A stretch of DNA of 64,000 nt. Source: Spirochaetae bacterium HGW-Spirochaetae-2. Lineage in GTDB: Bacteria; Spirochaetota; Spirochaetia; Sphaerochaetales; Sphaerochaetaceae. The notes beneath the pieces are model-generated. The model was given only the letters and a program-made list of their open reading frames with translations, ran no database searches and had not been told where the DNA came from. The translations under genes and the position numbers were made by a program. The stretch's first letter is position 1. Each line of letters begins with the position of its first letter. Shown in pieces: positions 43,208-50,710 of this stretch. The DNA is taken from contig PGXW01000028.1 of the NCBI GenBank assembly GCA_002839355.1, positions 1 through 64,000 of the forward strand, in the 5' to 3' direction.

Positions 43208-44227
43208 TTATTTGATAGCCTTGATCTGTTCGTAGTAGGCGCCCCATTTGGTTCCGAACCGCTGCTGCACGACCTTGTTGACCGAGGCCCTGAATTCATC
43301 GACCTTCAAGCCCTGTTCGGGTCCGATGATCGTCATGCCCTTGTCGGCAAGAATCTGGAGGTCCGAGGCTTCGCTGTCCAGGACATACTTGGAGGCCCAG
43401 TCGCGTGTTTCCTTGGCAACTTTGGTGAATACCTGTTTGTGAGCATCCGAGAGTTTCTGCCATACGGACTCGTTGATGACCACAGGCTCCGAGCCCATGA
43501 TGTGGTGGGTAAGCATCAGGAACTTCTGCACATCGTACAGCTTGTTCGAAACCAACACGCTGACCGGATTCTCCTGCCCGTTCGCGACACCGGTCGAGAG
43601 GGCTACGGGAACCTCGGCCCAGTCCACGGGGACTGCGACTGCTCCCATTCCTTCCACTGCTGCCATATAGATGGCCGAAGGGATTGCCCTGATCTTCTTT
43701 CCGGAAAGATCTTTGGGAGCATAGACCGCGGAGTTGGCGGTCAAATCACGTGTACCGAAATAGAAGGAGTAGAGTATACGGACATTGCGTGTATCGATCA
43801 ACTTCTGGTTCAGTTCCTTCAAGACCGGGGAGGTCTCGGGATCGGTTGCCTTCAAGAGGTGGTCTACATCCCGATAGAGGTAGGGGGTATCGAACAGTCC
43901 GAGATCCTCGAGCAGGGGTTGCAGACCGCCATAGGTATTGTGGTGGAGTGCGACACTCCCTTGGGACACCATTTCAGCCATCTCCGTGATCGTACCGAGC
44001 TGGGAGCCCGGGTAGACTTCGATCTTGATCGCGCCACCGGTCTCTTCGGCGATCCGATCGGCGAAGTACTGGGCTTGCAATCCATTCGGACTGTTGGCGA
44101 CGTTCATATGCGCATAACGCAGCACGAGGGGTTTTTCGGGGCTGGGACCCGATTCTGTCTGGCCAGCGGCGAATAGCATCGAACCGACCATGAGCAGAGC
44201 CAATACAAGTGTCATTCCTTTTTTCAT
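43208..44227 (-). CDS. TRAP transporter solute-binding protein (DctP family)
   Basis: Periplasmic binding protein of 339 aa with signal peptide MKKGMTLVLALLMVGSMLFA, cleaved near AAGQTES; no lipobox Cys. Family features: LRYAHMNVANSPNG, FADRIAEETGGAIKIEVYPGSQLGT, the ligand Arg in FGTRDLTAN, KIRAIPSAIYMAAVEGMGA and NGQENPVSVLVSNKLYDVQ. The conserved Arg implies a carboxylate ligand such as a sugar acid. Ribosome binding site AAGGAG. Located between transketolase and permease genes, 45 bp after tktC. Confidence 0.93.
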   Translation of the reverse strand: MKKGMTLVLALLMVGSMLFAAGQTESGPSPEKPLVLRYAHMNVANSPNGLQAQYFADRIAEETGGAIKIEVYPGSQLGTITEMAEMVSQGSVALHHNTYGGLQPLLEDLGLFDTPYLYRDVDHLLKATDPETSPVLKELNQKLIDTRNVRILYSFYFGTRDLTANSAVYAPKDLSGKKIRAIPSAIYMAAVEGMGAVAVPVDWAEVPVALSTGVANGQENPVSVLVSNKLYDVQKFLMLTHHIMGSEPVVINESVWQKLSDAHKQVFTKVAKETRDWASKYVLDSEASDLQILADKGMTIIGPEQGLKVDEFRASVNKVVQQRFGTKWGAYYEQIKAIK

Positions 44228-44272
44228 GACGAACTCCTTTTTTGTGTTATCTTTACCGACCGATTGTCGGAT

Positions 44273-45229
44273 TCACACCTTGTTCTTCTTGCGGACTGCC
44301 GATTCGGCGCCCTTCACGATATCTTCCACAGACATGCCATAGGCATCCAACAACTCGTCGGGAAACCCCGACTCGCCGTAACAATCCTGCAGTCCCAACC
44401 GTACCAGGGAAGCAGGGACCTCCTCCGCGATCAACTCGGCGATGGCGCTGCCGAGTCCTCCGATTACCGTATGGTCCTCGATAACGACCGCACATCCGGT
44501 CCGTGCGAGCACCGCCTTTATACCTTCGGTGTCCAGCGGTTTGACCGTGGCCACTTCCACCACGGTGACACCGATACCCATTCCCTCCAGGACCGCAGCT
44601 GCCCGCATCACCCTATTGAGCACGAACCCGTGGGCAAACAAGGCCACATCGTCTCCCTGATCGGCCATGATGCGGATCTTGCCGAGAGGAAATGGAGTTC
44701 CGGAAGGAAACACCTTCTCTTCCCTGCCACTGCCGATACGGATATAGACGGGACCGTCGATATCGACCGATGCCAGCATGGCTTGGCGCACCTGGTCTCC
44801 ATCGGCCGGACACAACACGGTAAAACCGGGTATGGTTCGCAAGATGCCGATGTCTTCAATGAACTGGTGGCTCACACCTTCCCGATTTCCTCCGAACAAC
44901 CCGCCGTTGGCTCCGACGAACCGGACCTTGAGTTTGGGGTATCCTACGAAAGTCCGCATCTGTTCGCAAGCCCGCATGGTCAAGAATCCGGCATAGGTGC
45001 AGATATAGGGGACCAGACCTGTGGATGCGAGCCCGGCGCATACTCCGACACCGTTTTGCTCCGCGATTCCCAATTCCACGACGCGCTCTGGCCAACGTTC
45101 CAAGAACGGTTCTCCCTTCACCACCTTCAACGAGTCGGTGGAGACAAACACGATATCGTCGCGCTTCTCGGCCAATTCGATCAAAGCATTCGTGAACCCA
45201 ACGCGGGTGCTGTCAAAGACTACTTGCAT
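44273..45229 (-). CDS. Transketolase, C-terminal subunit
   Basis: Carries the pyrimidine-binding and C-terminal domains of a split transketolase, 318 aa. ELGIAEQNGVGVCAGLAS holds the Glu that activates TPP; YAGFLTMRACEQMRTFVGY and HQFIEDIGILRTIPGFTVLCPADGDQVRQAM are family blocks, followed by VYIRIGSGREEKV and the C-terminal VVEVATVKPLD, AVVIEDHTVIGGLGSA. Overlaps the N-subunit gene by 10 bp. Split transketolases are common in anaerobes; linkage to a TRAP transporter and transaldolase-family gene implies a dedicated role. Donor and acceptor unknown. Confidence 0.9.
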   Translation of the reverse strand: MQVVFDSTRVGFTNALIELAEKRDDIVFVSTDSLKVVKGEPFLERWPERVVELGIAEQNGVGVCAGLASTGLVPYICTYAGFLTMRACEQMRTFVGYPKLKVRFVGANGGLFGGNREGVSHQFIEDIGILRTIPGFTVLCPADGDQVRQAMLASVDIDGPVYIRIGSGREEKVFPSGTPFPLGKIRIMADQGDDVALFAHGFVLNRVMRAAAVLEGMGIGVTVVEVATVKPLDTEGIKAVLARTGCAVVIEDHTVIGGLGSAIAELIAEEVPASLVRLGLQDCYGESGFPDELLDAYGMSVEDIVKGAESAVRKKNKV

Positions 45230-46047
45230 ACCGTGCCTCCCAACTCGACCATCGCCTGTTCATATTCCGCATCGGTATAGACCCGTTTATGCCAGGTGTT
45301 GTCACCCACCATGAACGACAACCCTTGTCCCTTCACTGTCTTGGCGACAATCACCGAAGGCCGGTCCACAACGAGCTTCGCCTGTTCGACCGCATCCAGT
45401 ATCTGTGCGATATCATGGCCGTCGATGGTTTGCGTATGCCAACCGAAATCGGCCCACTTCTCCGCTATGGGGTATGGTCCGGAGATTTCTCCCACAGTTC
45501 CCCCGCTCTGGTAATTGTTGTTGTCGACGAATACCGTGAGGTTCCCCATCTTGTGGTGGCCCGCGGCCATCGCAGCTTCCCAAATCAATCCTTCACCCAA
45601 CTCACCGTCTCCGGTAATCACATATACACGGTAATCCTGCTTGCGTATCCTGGCTGCCAAGGCCATGCCCAATCCGATGGACACACCGTTGCCGAGCGAA
45701 CCGGTGGTCGAGTCGAGTCCGGGAGTCTTCGGTTCATACGGGTGTCCCTGCAGGTTGGAATGCAAATACCGCAGCGTGGTCAATTCGTCCGGCGAGAAGT
45801 AGCCCCGTCGCGCCAGTGCCGCATACAAAGCCGGGCAGGCGTGGCCCTTCGACAGTATGAAGCGGTCCCGGTCTTCCCATTTCGGATGCACGGGATCGAT
45901 ACGCAAGATATGGAAATAGAGGGCGGCCAGTATCTCGGCAACCGAAAAGCTGGGAGACGGATGCCCGTCCTTTGTCCGGTAGACCATTTCAACGACATCC
46001 TTGCGGATGCGTCTCGCACAATCCTGCAGATACACGATATCAGCCAT
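45220..46047 (-). CDS. Transketolase, N-terminal subunit
   Basis: TPP pyrophosphate-binding half of the split enzyme, 275 aa. Visible: DGHPSPSFSVAEILAALYFH, FILSKGHACPALYAALARRGYF, GHPYEPKTPGLDSTTGSLGNGVSIGLGMA, and the TPP/Mg site ITGDGELGEGLIWEAAMAAGHHKMGNLTVFVDNNNYQ. The start MADIVYLQD lies at a TAATG overlap with the racemase-family gene behind GGAGG. Forms the enzyme with the next gene. Confidence 0.92.
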   Translation of the reverse strand: MADIVYLQDCARRIRKDVVEMVYRTKDGHPSPSFSVAEILAALYFHILRIDPVHPKWEDRDRFILSKGHACPALYAALARRGYFSPDELTTLRYLHSNLQGHPYEPKTPGLDSTTGSLGNGVSIGLGMALAARIRKQDYRVYVITGDGELGEGLIWEAAMAAGHHKMGNLTVFVDNNNYQSGGTVGEISGPYPIAEKWADFGWHTQTIDGHDIAQILDAVEQAKLVVDRPSVIVAKTVKGQGLSFMVGDNTWHKRVYTDAEYEQAMVELGGTVCK

Positions 46048-46712
46048 TATTTGTCCTCCAACATGTCCCGGACCATCTCGACGCCAAGCCGAGGACTGGA
46101 GAAAACCGTTTTCCCGGTGAGCTTGCGCAAGGGACCTTCCATTCTGGCCATGGATCCTTGTGCAAGGAGTATGACCTCGCAGGTATCCGCGACACGTTTT
46201 GCGGTTTCCGCGATCAACCTGTCGTGGGTCTCGGCATCTCCCGCTGTAATGGCGGGAAACGCACCTTCGGCCAGCGCGGACACGGTGGTGATCTTCTTGC
46301 CCATCTCGGCCGCACATGCTTCGAGCAAACGGATGGTCGGGTCGAGGGTCGTCGGGAGGGTTGCGAGGACCGCGATGGAATCGGCCATGGCAATCGCCTT
46401 GCGGGCCATGGCTTCATCGATCCGTACGATAGGAATTGGCATGAACTCGCGGGCGCCATATACGGCATCGCCGATGGACGAGCAGGTATTGAGTATCAGC
46501 TCGGCTCCCGAGGCGCATGCGATCTCGTAATATCCATACAGTCGTCGCTTCACCGCCTTGGTCATGCCACCATGCGCAATGATCTCCGCGATCATGCTGT
46601 CATCGAGAATATTCATCACTTCATAATCGGGAAGCACTTCGCGCATCAAATCTGTTAGTGGTTTGACCAGGGCTGCTCCAGTGTAGATCGCTGCAATCTT
46701 ATGGTTTGACAT
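46047..46712 (-). CDS. Asp/Glu/hydantoin racemase-superfamily protein
   Basis: A 221-aa protein of the aspartate/glutamate/hydantoin racemase fold. The first active-site Cys is in LILNTCSSIGDA. Where classical racemases have the second Cys, this protein reads VILLAQGSMARME, so two-base racemisation is doubtful; a subgroup with the same AQxSMA pattern exists and has no settled function. Start MSNHKIAAIYTG is chosen for GAGG upstream; another ATG lies five codons earlier. First gene of the operon. Upstream, an exact TTGACA (46785-46780, minus) and a TATATT (46757-46752) stand 22 bp apart, too far for a standard promoter. Confidence 0.75.
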   Translation of the reverse strand: MSNHKIAAIYTGAALVKPLTDLMREVLPDYEVMNILDDSMIAEIIAHGGMTKAVKRRLYGYYEIACASGAELILNTCSSIGDAVYGAREFMPIPIVRIDEAMARKAIAMADSIAVLATLPTTLDPTIRLLEACAAEMGKKITTVSALAEGAFPAITAGDAETHDRLIAETAKRVADTCEVILLAQGSMARMEGPLRKLTGKTVFSSPRLGVEMVRDMLEDK

Positions 46713-46807
46713 TGTTACCTCGCTCATTCGTACGACATCGGACGTCTTATGAATATACTGTGAGGCAGGTTCCGGAATCTGTCAAGAAAAACTTTCGGGA
46801 AATGTGG

Positions 46808-47788
46808 TCAACGCACGTAGTCTTTGAGAAACTCGAACAAGGCGGCATTGAATTGTTCCACGTGGGTTTCCATGGGAATGTGGGCAGCCCCCTCGATGAC
46901 ATACAGGCGCAGTTGGGGAACACGAAGACCGATGGCCCGGGACTTTTCGATCGGCACCACCGTATCGGAATTCCCCCATATCGCCGCCACAGGCATATGG
47001 AGACTCCTCAAGTCGTCCAACGGGATGGAACGGGTCGTACGTACCATTGTGGTGAGAGTCCGTGCGGTTCCGGGTAGTTGCAAGGGGTCCAGATAGACGG
47101 ACAACTCGTGTTCATCCGCTTCCCTTCCATACGCTTCGTCAAGCAGCTTGCCGGCCTTTTCTTCAGTCAGAAGGGACCGTTCAAGATATAGGCGTGTCCA
47201 ACGGGCGAACGGCGGAAAAGCCAACAGGAACGACGAGACTCCCCGGGAAATCTCCAGTGCACCGGCAACCAAGACCAGGGAGGCGGTCTCCGCCGGTCGC
47301 GCGATCGCCATGGCCGCAACGGTTCCGCCACCCATGCTGTGGCCTAGCAGGTGCCACCTCCGGGTAGTTGTCCCAGACATGCCGGATCCGGAATCGATCG
47401 TGTCCAACAGGGTCCAAAGCATTTGGGCACGGTGCTCTTGGCTGTGGTCGAATTTCTCTGGACGTCCGCTATACCCGAATCCCGGTAGATCCACGGCAAC
47501 CACAGCGAACCCGGCATCGACCAGGGCCGCCATGGCCGGATTGAACGTATAGGTCGAGCCCCCCAGCCCGTGCACCAGAAGAAACTTGCCCTTGATTTCC
47601 GTTGTTTGGGGAAGAACAAGCCGGTAATGGAGCCAAACATCGTCGATTTTCTCGAATGACGAATCCGCGTAGGGACCATCCGGCCGTACGCCGTCCGATT
47701 TGGAAAGGGTGAAGGCATAGGGAAGAAGACACGAGGACAAGGAGAATAGTATGAGAAGCACTATGAACAGTCCCAACAATCTAGTCAC
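46808..47788 (-). CDS. Alpha/beta-hydrolase lipoprotein
   Basis: A 326-aa lipoprotein: signal MTRLLGLFIVLLILFSLSSC with lipobox LSSC (Cys20). The hydrolase core shows LLVHGLGGSTYTFNPAM (oxyanion HG), VVAVDLPGFGYSGRPEK, the nucleophile elbow LLGHSMGGGTVA, the acid in WGNSDTVVP and the His in GAAHIPMETH. It resembles small-molecule ester or epoxide hydrolases; substrate unknown. Start is GTG behind AAGGAA, overlapping the photolyase stop by 8 bp, so it is co-translated with phrB. Confidence 0.85.
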   Translation of the reverse strand: MTRLLGLFIVLLILFSLSSCLLPYAFTLSKSDGVRPDGPYADSSFEKIDDVWLHYRLVLPQTTEIKGKFLLVHGLGGSTYTFNPAMAALVDAGFAVVAVDLPGFGYSGRPEKFDHSQEHRAQMLWTLLDTIDSGSGMSGTTTRRWHLLGHSMGGGTVAAMAIARPAETASLVLVAGALEISRGVSSFLLAFPPFARWTRLYLERSLLTEEKAGKLLDEAYGREADEHELSVYLDPLQLPGTARTLTTMVRTTRSIPLDDLRSLHMPVAAIWGNSDTVVPIEKSRAIGLRVPQLRLYVIEGAAHIPMETHVEQFNAALFEFLKDYVR

Positions 47789-49160
47789 GGGTATGTTCCT
47801 TTTCCAACGCGGAGTCGACCCGTTCGATATAGCGCTTCATATCGAACTTCCTCTCAAGTCCCTTGTCGTTCATATAGCGGATATTGCCGAAGATCGGGCG
47901 CTCGACCCAGGGACGGTCGTGCTTTCCGAAGCACCAGGCGACACCGGCGAATCCATTCGGATCCCTGCCGTCCAGCTGATAGGTGTTGTTGAGATACAAT
48001 GCAATGGAGAAGGCTTTGCGGGGAGTCGGACTCCACTCCAGAATCTTCTTTCCCCAGTACATGCGCATGTATCCATGGATCGTGCCCAAGGCCACCAGTT
48101 CCCGCTGCGCCGCATTCCAGTACGGATCGTGGGTACCGGCCGCTTCGAGTTCCTCCAGGGAATACCGGTACGGACGCGGATCGGTTGCGTGGCTTTCCAA
48201 CGTCTTGACGGCCCACGCAGGCAGTCCCTCGTATTGGTCGTACCGGGAATTGAAATGGACAAAGTTCATGGCAAGTTCCCTCCGCACGACCAACTCCTCA
48301 AGAAAAACAGGGACATCGGGCAAAGGTATAGCCGCCACCTTGGCATAGATCGTAACCGGGGAAATCTGGCCGAAATGGAGGTACGGGCTGAGGAACGATA
48401 CATACGGATCGCCCGGATCGTTGTGCCGCGAGGCATATCCGTCCAAATATCGATCGAGGAAGACTTCGAGTTGCCGGTTCGCACGGGTCTCACCTCCCTG
48501 CAACCAGGAGACCTCGTGTGCCGAATCCGATATCCCGAGGGAGGAGAGCAATGCTCCGATATCGTCCAGAGACGTTTCCATTCCTGGGATTTCCACATCC
48601 CTCGAATCGACCTTCACCTCGACTGGATGGCACGGTTGTGCAAAATGGGCTGTCATCGGTTCTATCTTCCGTCGCAACGTAGCCGCGGAATATTCCTCCT
48701 TGTTCGAAACGGTTTCAACCGGAACGACAACATTGCCCTCCACCTGCAAGACTGAACACGGGACGGCACTGGCAATCTGCTTGCGCCAGTTCCGTTCGAA
48801 TCGTCCGTACGCACGGTCGACCACAACCAACGCCGAGCGTGCCGCGATTTCCTGCAAGCCGGCAAGCGGGCCCCGTGTGTCCAGGACGAACCGGATATTC
48901 CGTCGTCGCAACTCGTTGCCGACCTCGCGCAACCCTTCCAGCATGAACCGATAGCTGCGTCTGGTACCTTCGGGAAAATCGGTGAGGAGGGAGAAGAACA
49001 CCACCAATGGTTTTCCGAGTGCATTGGCCCGAAGTGCCGCATAGGTGAATGCGGGGTTGTCGGCAATCCGCTGCGAAGCCTGCATCCAATACACGACGAA
49101 CGGATTTTCTTCCAGAACCGGTTGCGTATTCATTGCCTGTATCCGTTGCTGCTCGACCAT
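47781..49160 (-). CDS. phrB: Class II CPD photolyase
   Basis: Light-driven repair of cyclobutane pyrimidine dimers, FAD cofactor. The 459-aa product has the class II N-terminal alpha/beta domain (FVVYWMQASQRIADNPAFTYAA) and the class II signature region LGTIHGYMRMYWGKKILEWS, LNNTYQLDGRDPNGFAGVAWCFGKHDRPW and RPIFGNIRYMN. The start MVEQQRIQAMN follows GGGAGG; in-frame codons further upstream lack one. A light-dependent enzyme in an apparent anaerobe suggests surface or shallow exposure. Followed by a coupled lipoprotein hydrolase of unknown relevance. Confidence 0.95.
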   Translation of the reverse strand: MVEQQRIQAMNTQPVLEENPFVVYWMQASQRIADNPAFTYAALRANALGKPLVVFFSLLTDFPEGTRRSYRFMLEGLREVGNELRRRNIRFVLDTRGPLAGLQEIAARSALVVVDRAYGRFERNWRKQIASAVPCSVLQVEGNVVVPVETVSNKEEYSAATLRRKIEPMTAHFAQPCHPVEVKVDSRDVEIPGMETSLDDIGALLSSLGISDSAHEVSWLQGGETRANRQLEVFLDRYLDGYASRHNDPGDPYVSFLSPYLHFGQISPVTIYAKVAAIPLPDVPVFLEELVVRRELAMNFVHFNSRYDQYEGLPAWAVKTLESHATDPRPYRYSLEELEAAGTHDPYWNAAQRELVALGTIHGYMRMYWGKKILEWSPTPRKAFSIALYLNNTYQLDGRDPNGFAGVAWCFGKHDRPWVERPIFGNIRYMNDKGLERKFDMKRYIERVDSALEKEHTRD

Positions 49161-49338
49161 AGTCCACCTCCCAGCCATATAGATACTGTACCACAGCAGA
49201 AATGAATTGACAGCCTCCCTACCACACAGACACAGGGGCCCATGCACTTCGGCTTACCGGAAGGAACCGACTCGGATTCACAATATGTTGTTTGCATGCC
49301 TTGCATTATCCAACGCTTTTCCTGTATAGTGGACGTCT
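49161..49338 (+). promoter_or_regulatory. Divergent promoter region phrB / corC with a good plus promoter
   Basis: TTGCAT (49301-49306), 18 bp, TATAGT (49325-49330) predicts a start near 49336-49338, at or just before the ATG of the leader frame at 49339. No photolyase promoter is clear in the AT-poor remainder. Confidence 0.6.
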
Positions 49339-49422
49339 ATGGAAGATCCGTTACCTAGTAAAGACAATCCGGAGCCTGAGAGTACAGGCCCCTCGTGTAA
49401 ACCGTGCCGGAGGCCATCATGA
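49339..49422 (+). CDS. Proline-rich 27-aa leader peptide coupled to the CorC/CNNM-type gene
   Basis: The frame encodes MEDPLPSKDNPEPESTGPSC followed by KPCRRPS: seven prolines and several acidic residues in 27 aa. Its TGA (49420-49422) overlaps the ATG of the next gene (ATGA). The promoter at 49301-49330 would start the mRNA at or next to this ATG, so it would be translated as a leaderless message. Its opening recalls MgtL (MEPDPTPLP) of enteric magnesium-transporter leaders, in which acidic/proline-rich synthesis stalls or destabilises ribosomes. A GCCTG-AGAGTA-CAGGC hairpin (49373-49388) lies within it. Function as a sensor is inference. Confidence 0.45.
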   Translation: MEDPLPSKDNPEPESTGPSCKPCRRPS

Positions 49423-50690
49423 GCCTCCACATCAGTGCCATCATCATATTGTTGGTCCTCTCGGCTTTCTTCAGCGCATCCGAAACAGCCTACACCTCCC
49501 TCTCGTTCCTGCAGATCCGCATGATGGAGACCGATAAGCGACGTACGAGCAAGATGGCCGCGGCCCTGGCAAAGAAACCCGACGTATTGCTCACCACCAT
49601 ACTAATCGGAAACAATATCGTTAACCTTACGGCATCCGCCCTCACCACGACCTTGGCGATCAACGTCTGGGGGAATTCGACGATCGGTTATGCGACGGGA
49701 GTGCTGACGTTCCTCATCCTCATATTCGGGGAAATCACCCCGAAACATCTTGCGATCACCTACAACACCGCAATGGCCCGCTTCTCGGCATACCCGATCA
49801 GGTTCCTTATTTTCATCCTGTATCCTGTGATCGCGATTGTCCGTTGGCTCAGCTCCCTCATCACCCGATTGTTCGCAAAGGAAAAGGAAGGGTCGTTGTC
49901 GTTGGAAAGCCTGATGCACGTGGTCGATGTCGCCGAGGACGAAGGGATCGTCGACGAATACGAGACCAGTCTGGTGCAACGTGTGCTCCATTTCAGCGAA
50001 GCTCCCGTCAAGTCAATCATGACCCATAGGACCGAGGTCTTCAGTCTTCCCGACACCACGTCCCTGCGCGAAGCATTCCCTTCCATCGTCGCAAGCGGGT
50101 ATTCGAGGATTCCCGTCTACAACGAGAGTCCGGAGAATATCATTGGAATCCTACTGGTGCGCGATGCATTGGCTGCCGAAGTGGACGGTCGTTCGGAAGA
50201 GGCGATCTCGCAGTTCATCCTCCCGCCGATATATGTGCCCGAAACCCGGAAACTGGACGACATGTTGTTCCAATTCCAGCAGGGAAAACTCCAGATTGCC
50301 GTGGTGCTCGACGAATACGGCGGATTGTCGGGAATCGTCTCCATGGAAGATATCGTCGAACAGCTGTTCGGGGAAATCTACGATGAGCATGAGAGCGGGG
50401 AACTGTTGCGTATCAGATCCGAGGAATCGGGAACCTATCTAATCAAGGCCGACACCACAATGCAGCAGATAAAGGATGAGCTCGACCTGGATATCAACCG
50501 GCCCGACCTGTCGTGCACACTCGCGGCATTCCTGATCGAACAGCTCGGAACCATACCCACCGTCGACGAGACGATCGAGTATCCGTTCGGTATATTCAGT
50601 ATCGTCACCATGAAGGGAAAACGGATAGAATCGGTTCGCCTGCAACCAATTGTGAAGGAAGAGGAACCTCAGCGCAACGGCTTCCATTGA
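49419..50690 (+). CDS. CNNM/CorC-type membrane protein (DUF21-CBS pair-CorC/HlyC)
   Basis: A 423-aa protein in the order DUF21 membrane domain (residues 1-~175; [48 protein letters not shown]), CBS pair (~195-315; [59 protein letters not shown]) and the small C-terminal CorC domain. Often annotated hemolysin; current evidence for the family points to magnesium or cobalt efflux or homeostasis, with CBS domains sensing nucleotides or Mg. Start chosen at ATG 49419 behind GGAGG; a GTG 15 bp earlier is possible. Translationally coupled to the upstream peptide. Followed by leuS after 20 bp. Confidence 0.9.
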   Translation: MSLHISAIIILLVLSAFFSASETAYTSLSFLQIRMMETDKRRTSKMAAALAKKPDVLLTTILIGNNIVNLTASALTTTLAINVWGNSTIGYATGVLTFLILIFGEITPKHLAITYNTAMARFSAYPIRFLIFILYPVIAIVRWLSSLITRLFAKEKEGSLSLESLMHVVDVAEDEGIVDEYETSLVQRVLHFSEAPVKSIMTHRTEVFSLPDTTSLREAFPSIVASGYSRIPVYNESPENIIGILLVRDALAAEVDGRSEEAISQFILPPIYVPETRKLDDMLFQFQQGKLQIAVVLDEYGGLSGIVSMEDIVEQLFGEIYDEHESGELLRIRSEESGTYLIKADTTMQQIKDELDLDINRPDLSCTLAAFLIEQLGTIPTVDETIEYPFGIFSIVTMKGKRIESVRLQPIVKEEEPQRNGFH

Positions 50691-50710
50691 CACCCTTTGG
50701 CGAGGGCGGT

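Noticed and set aside
39876..46735. Shared operator between the GntR gene promoter and the racemase promoter (TCGTA...CGAAT likeness)
   Set aside because: Match is short and gapped; the only clean palindrome (TCGTACGA, 46728-46735) has no counterpart near 39900.
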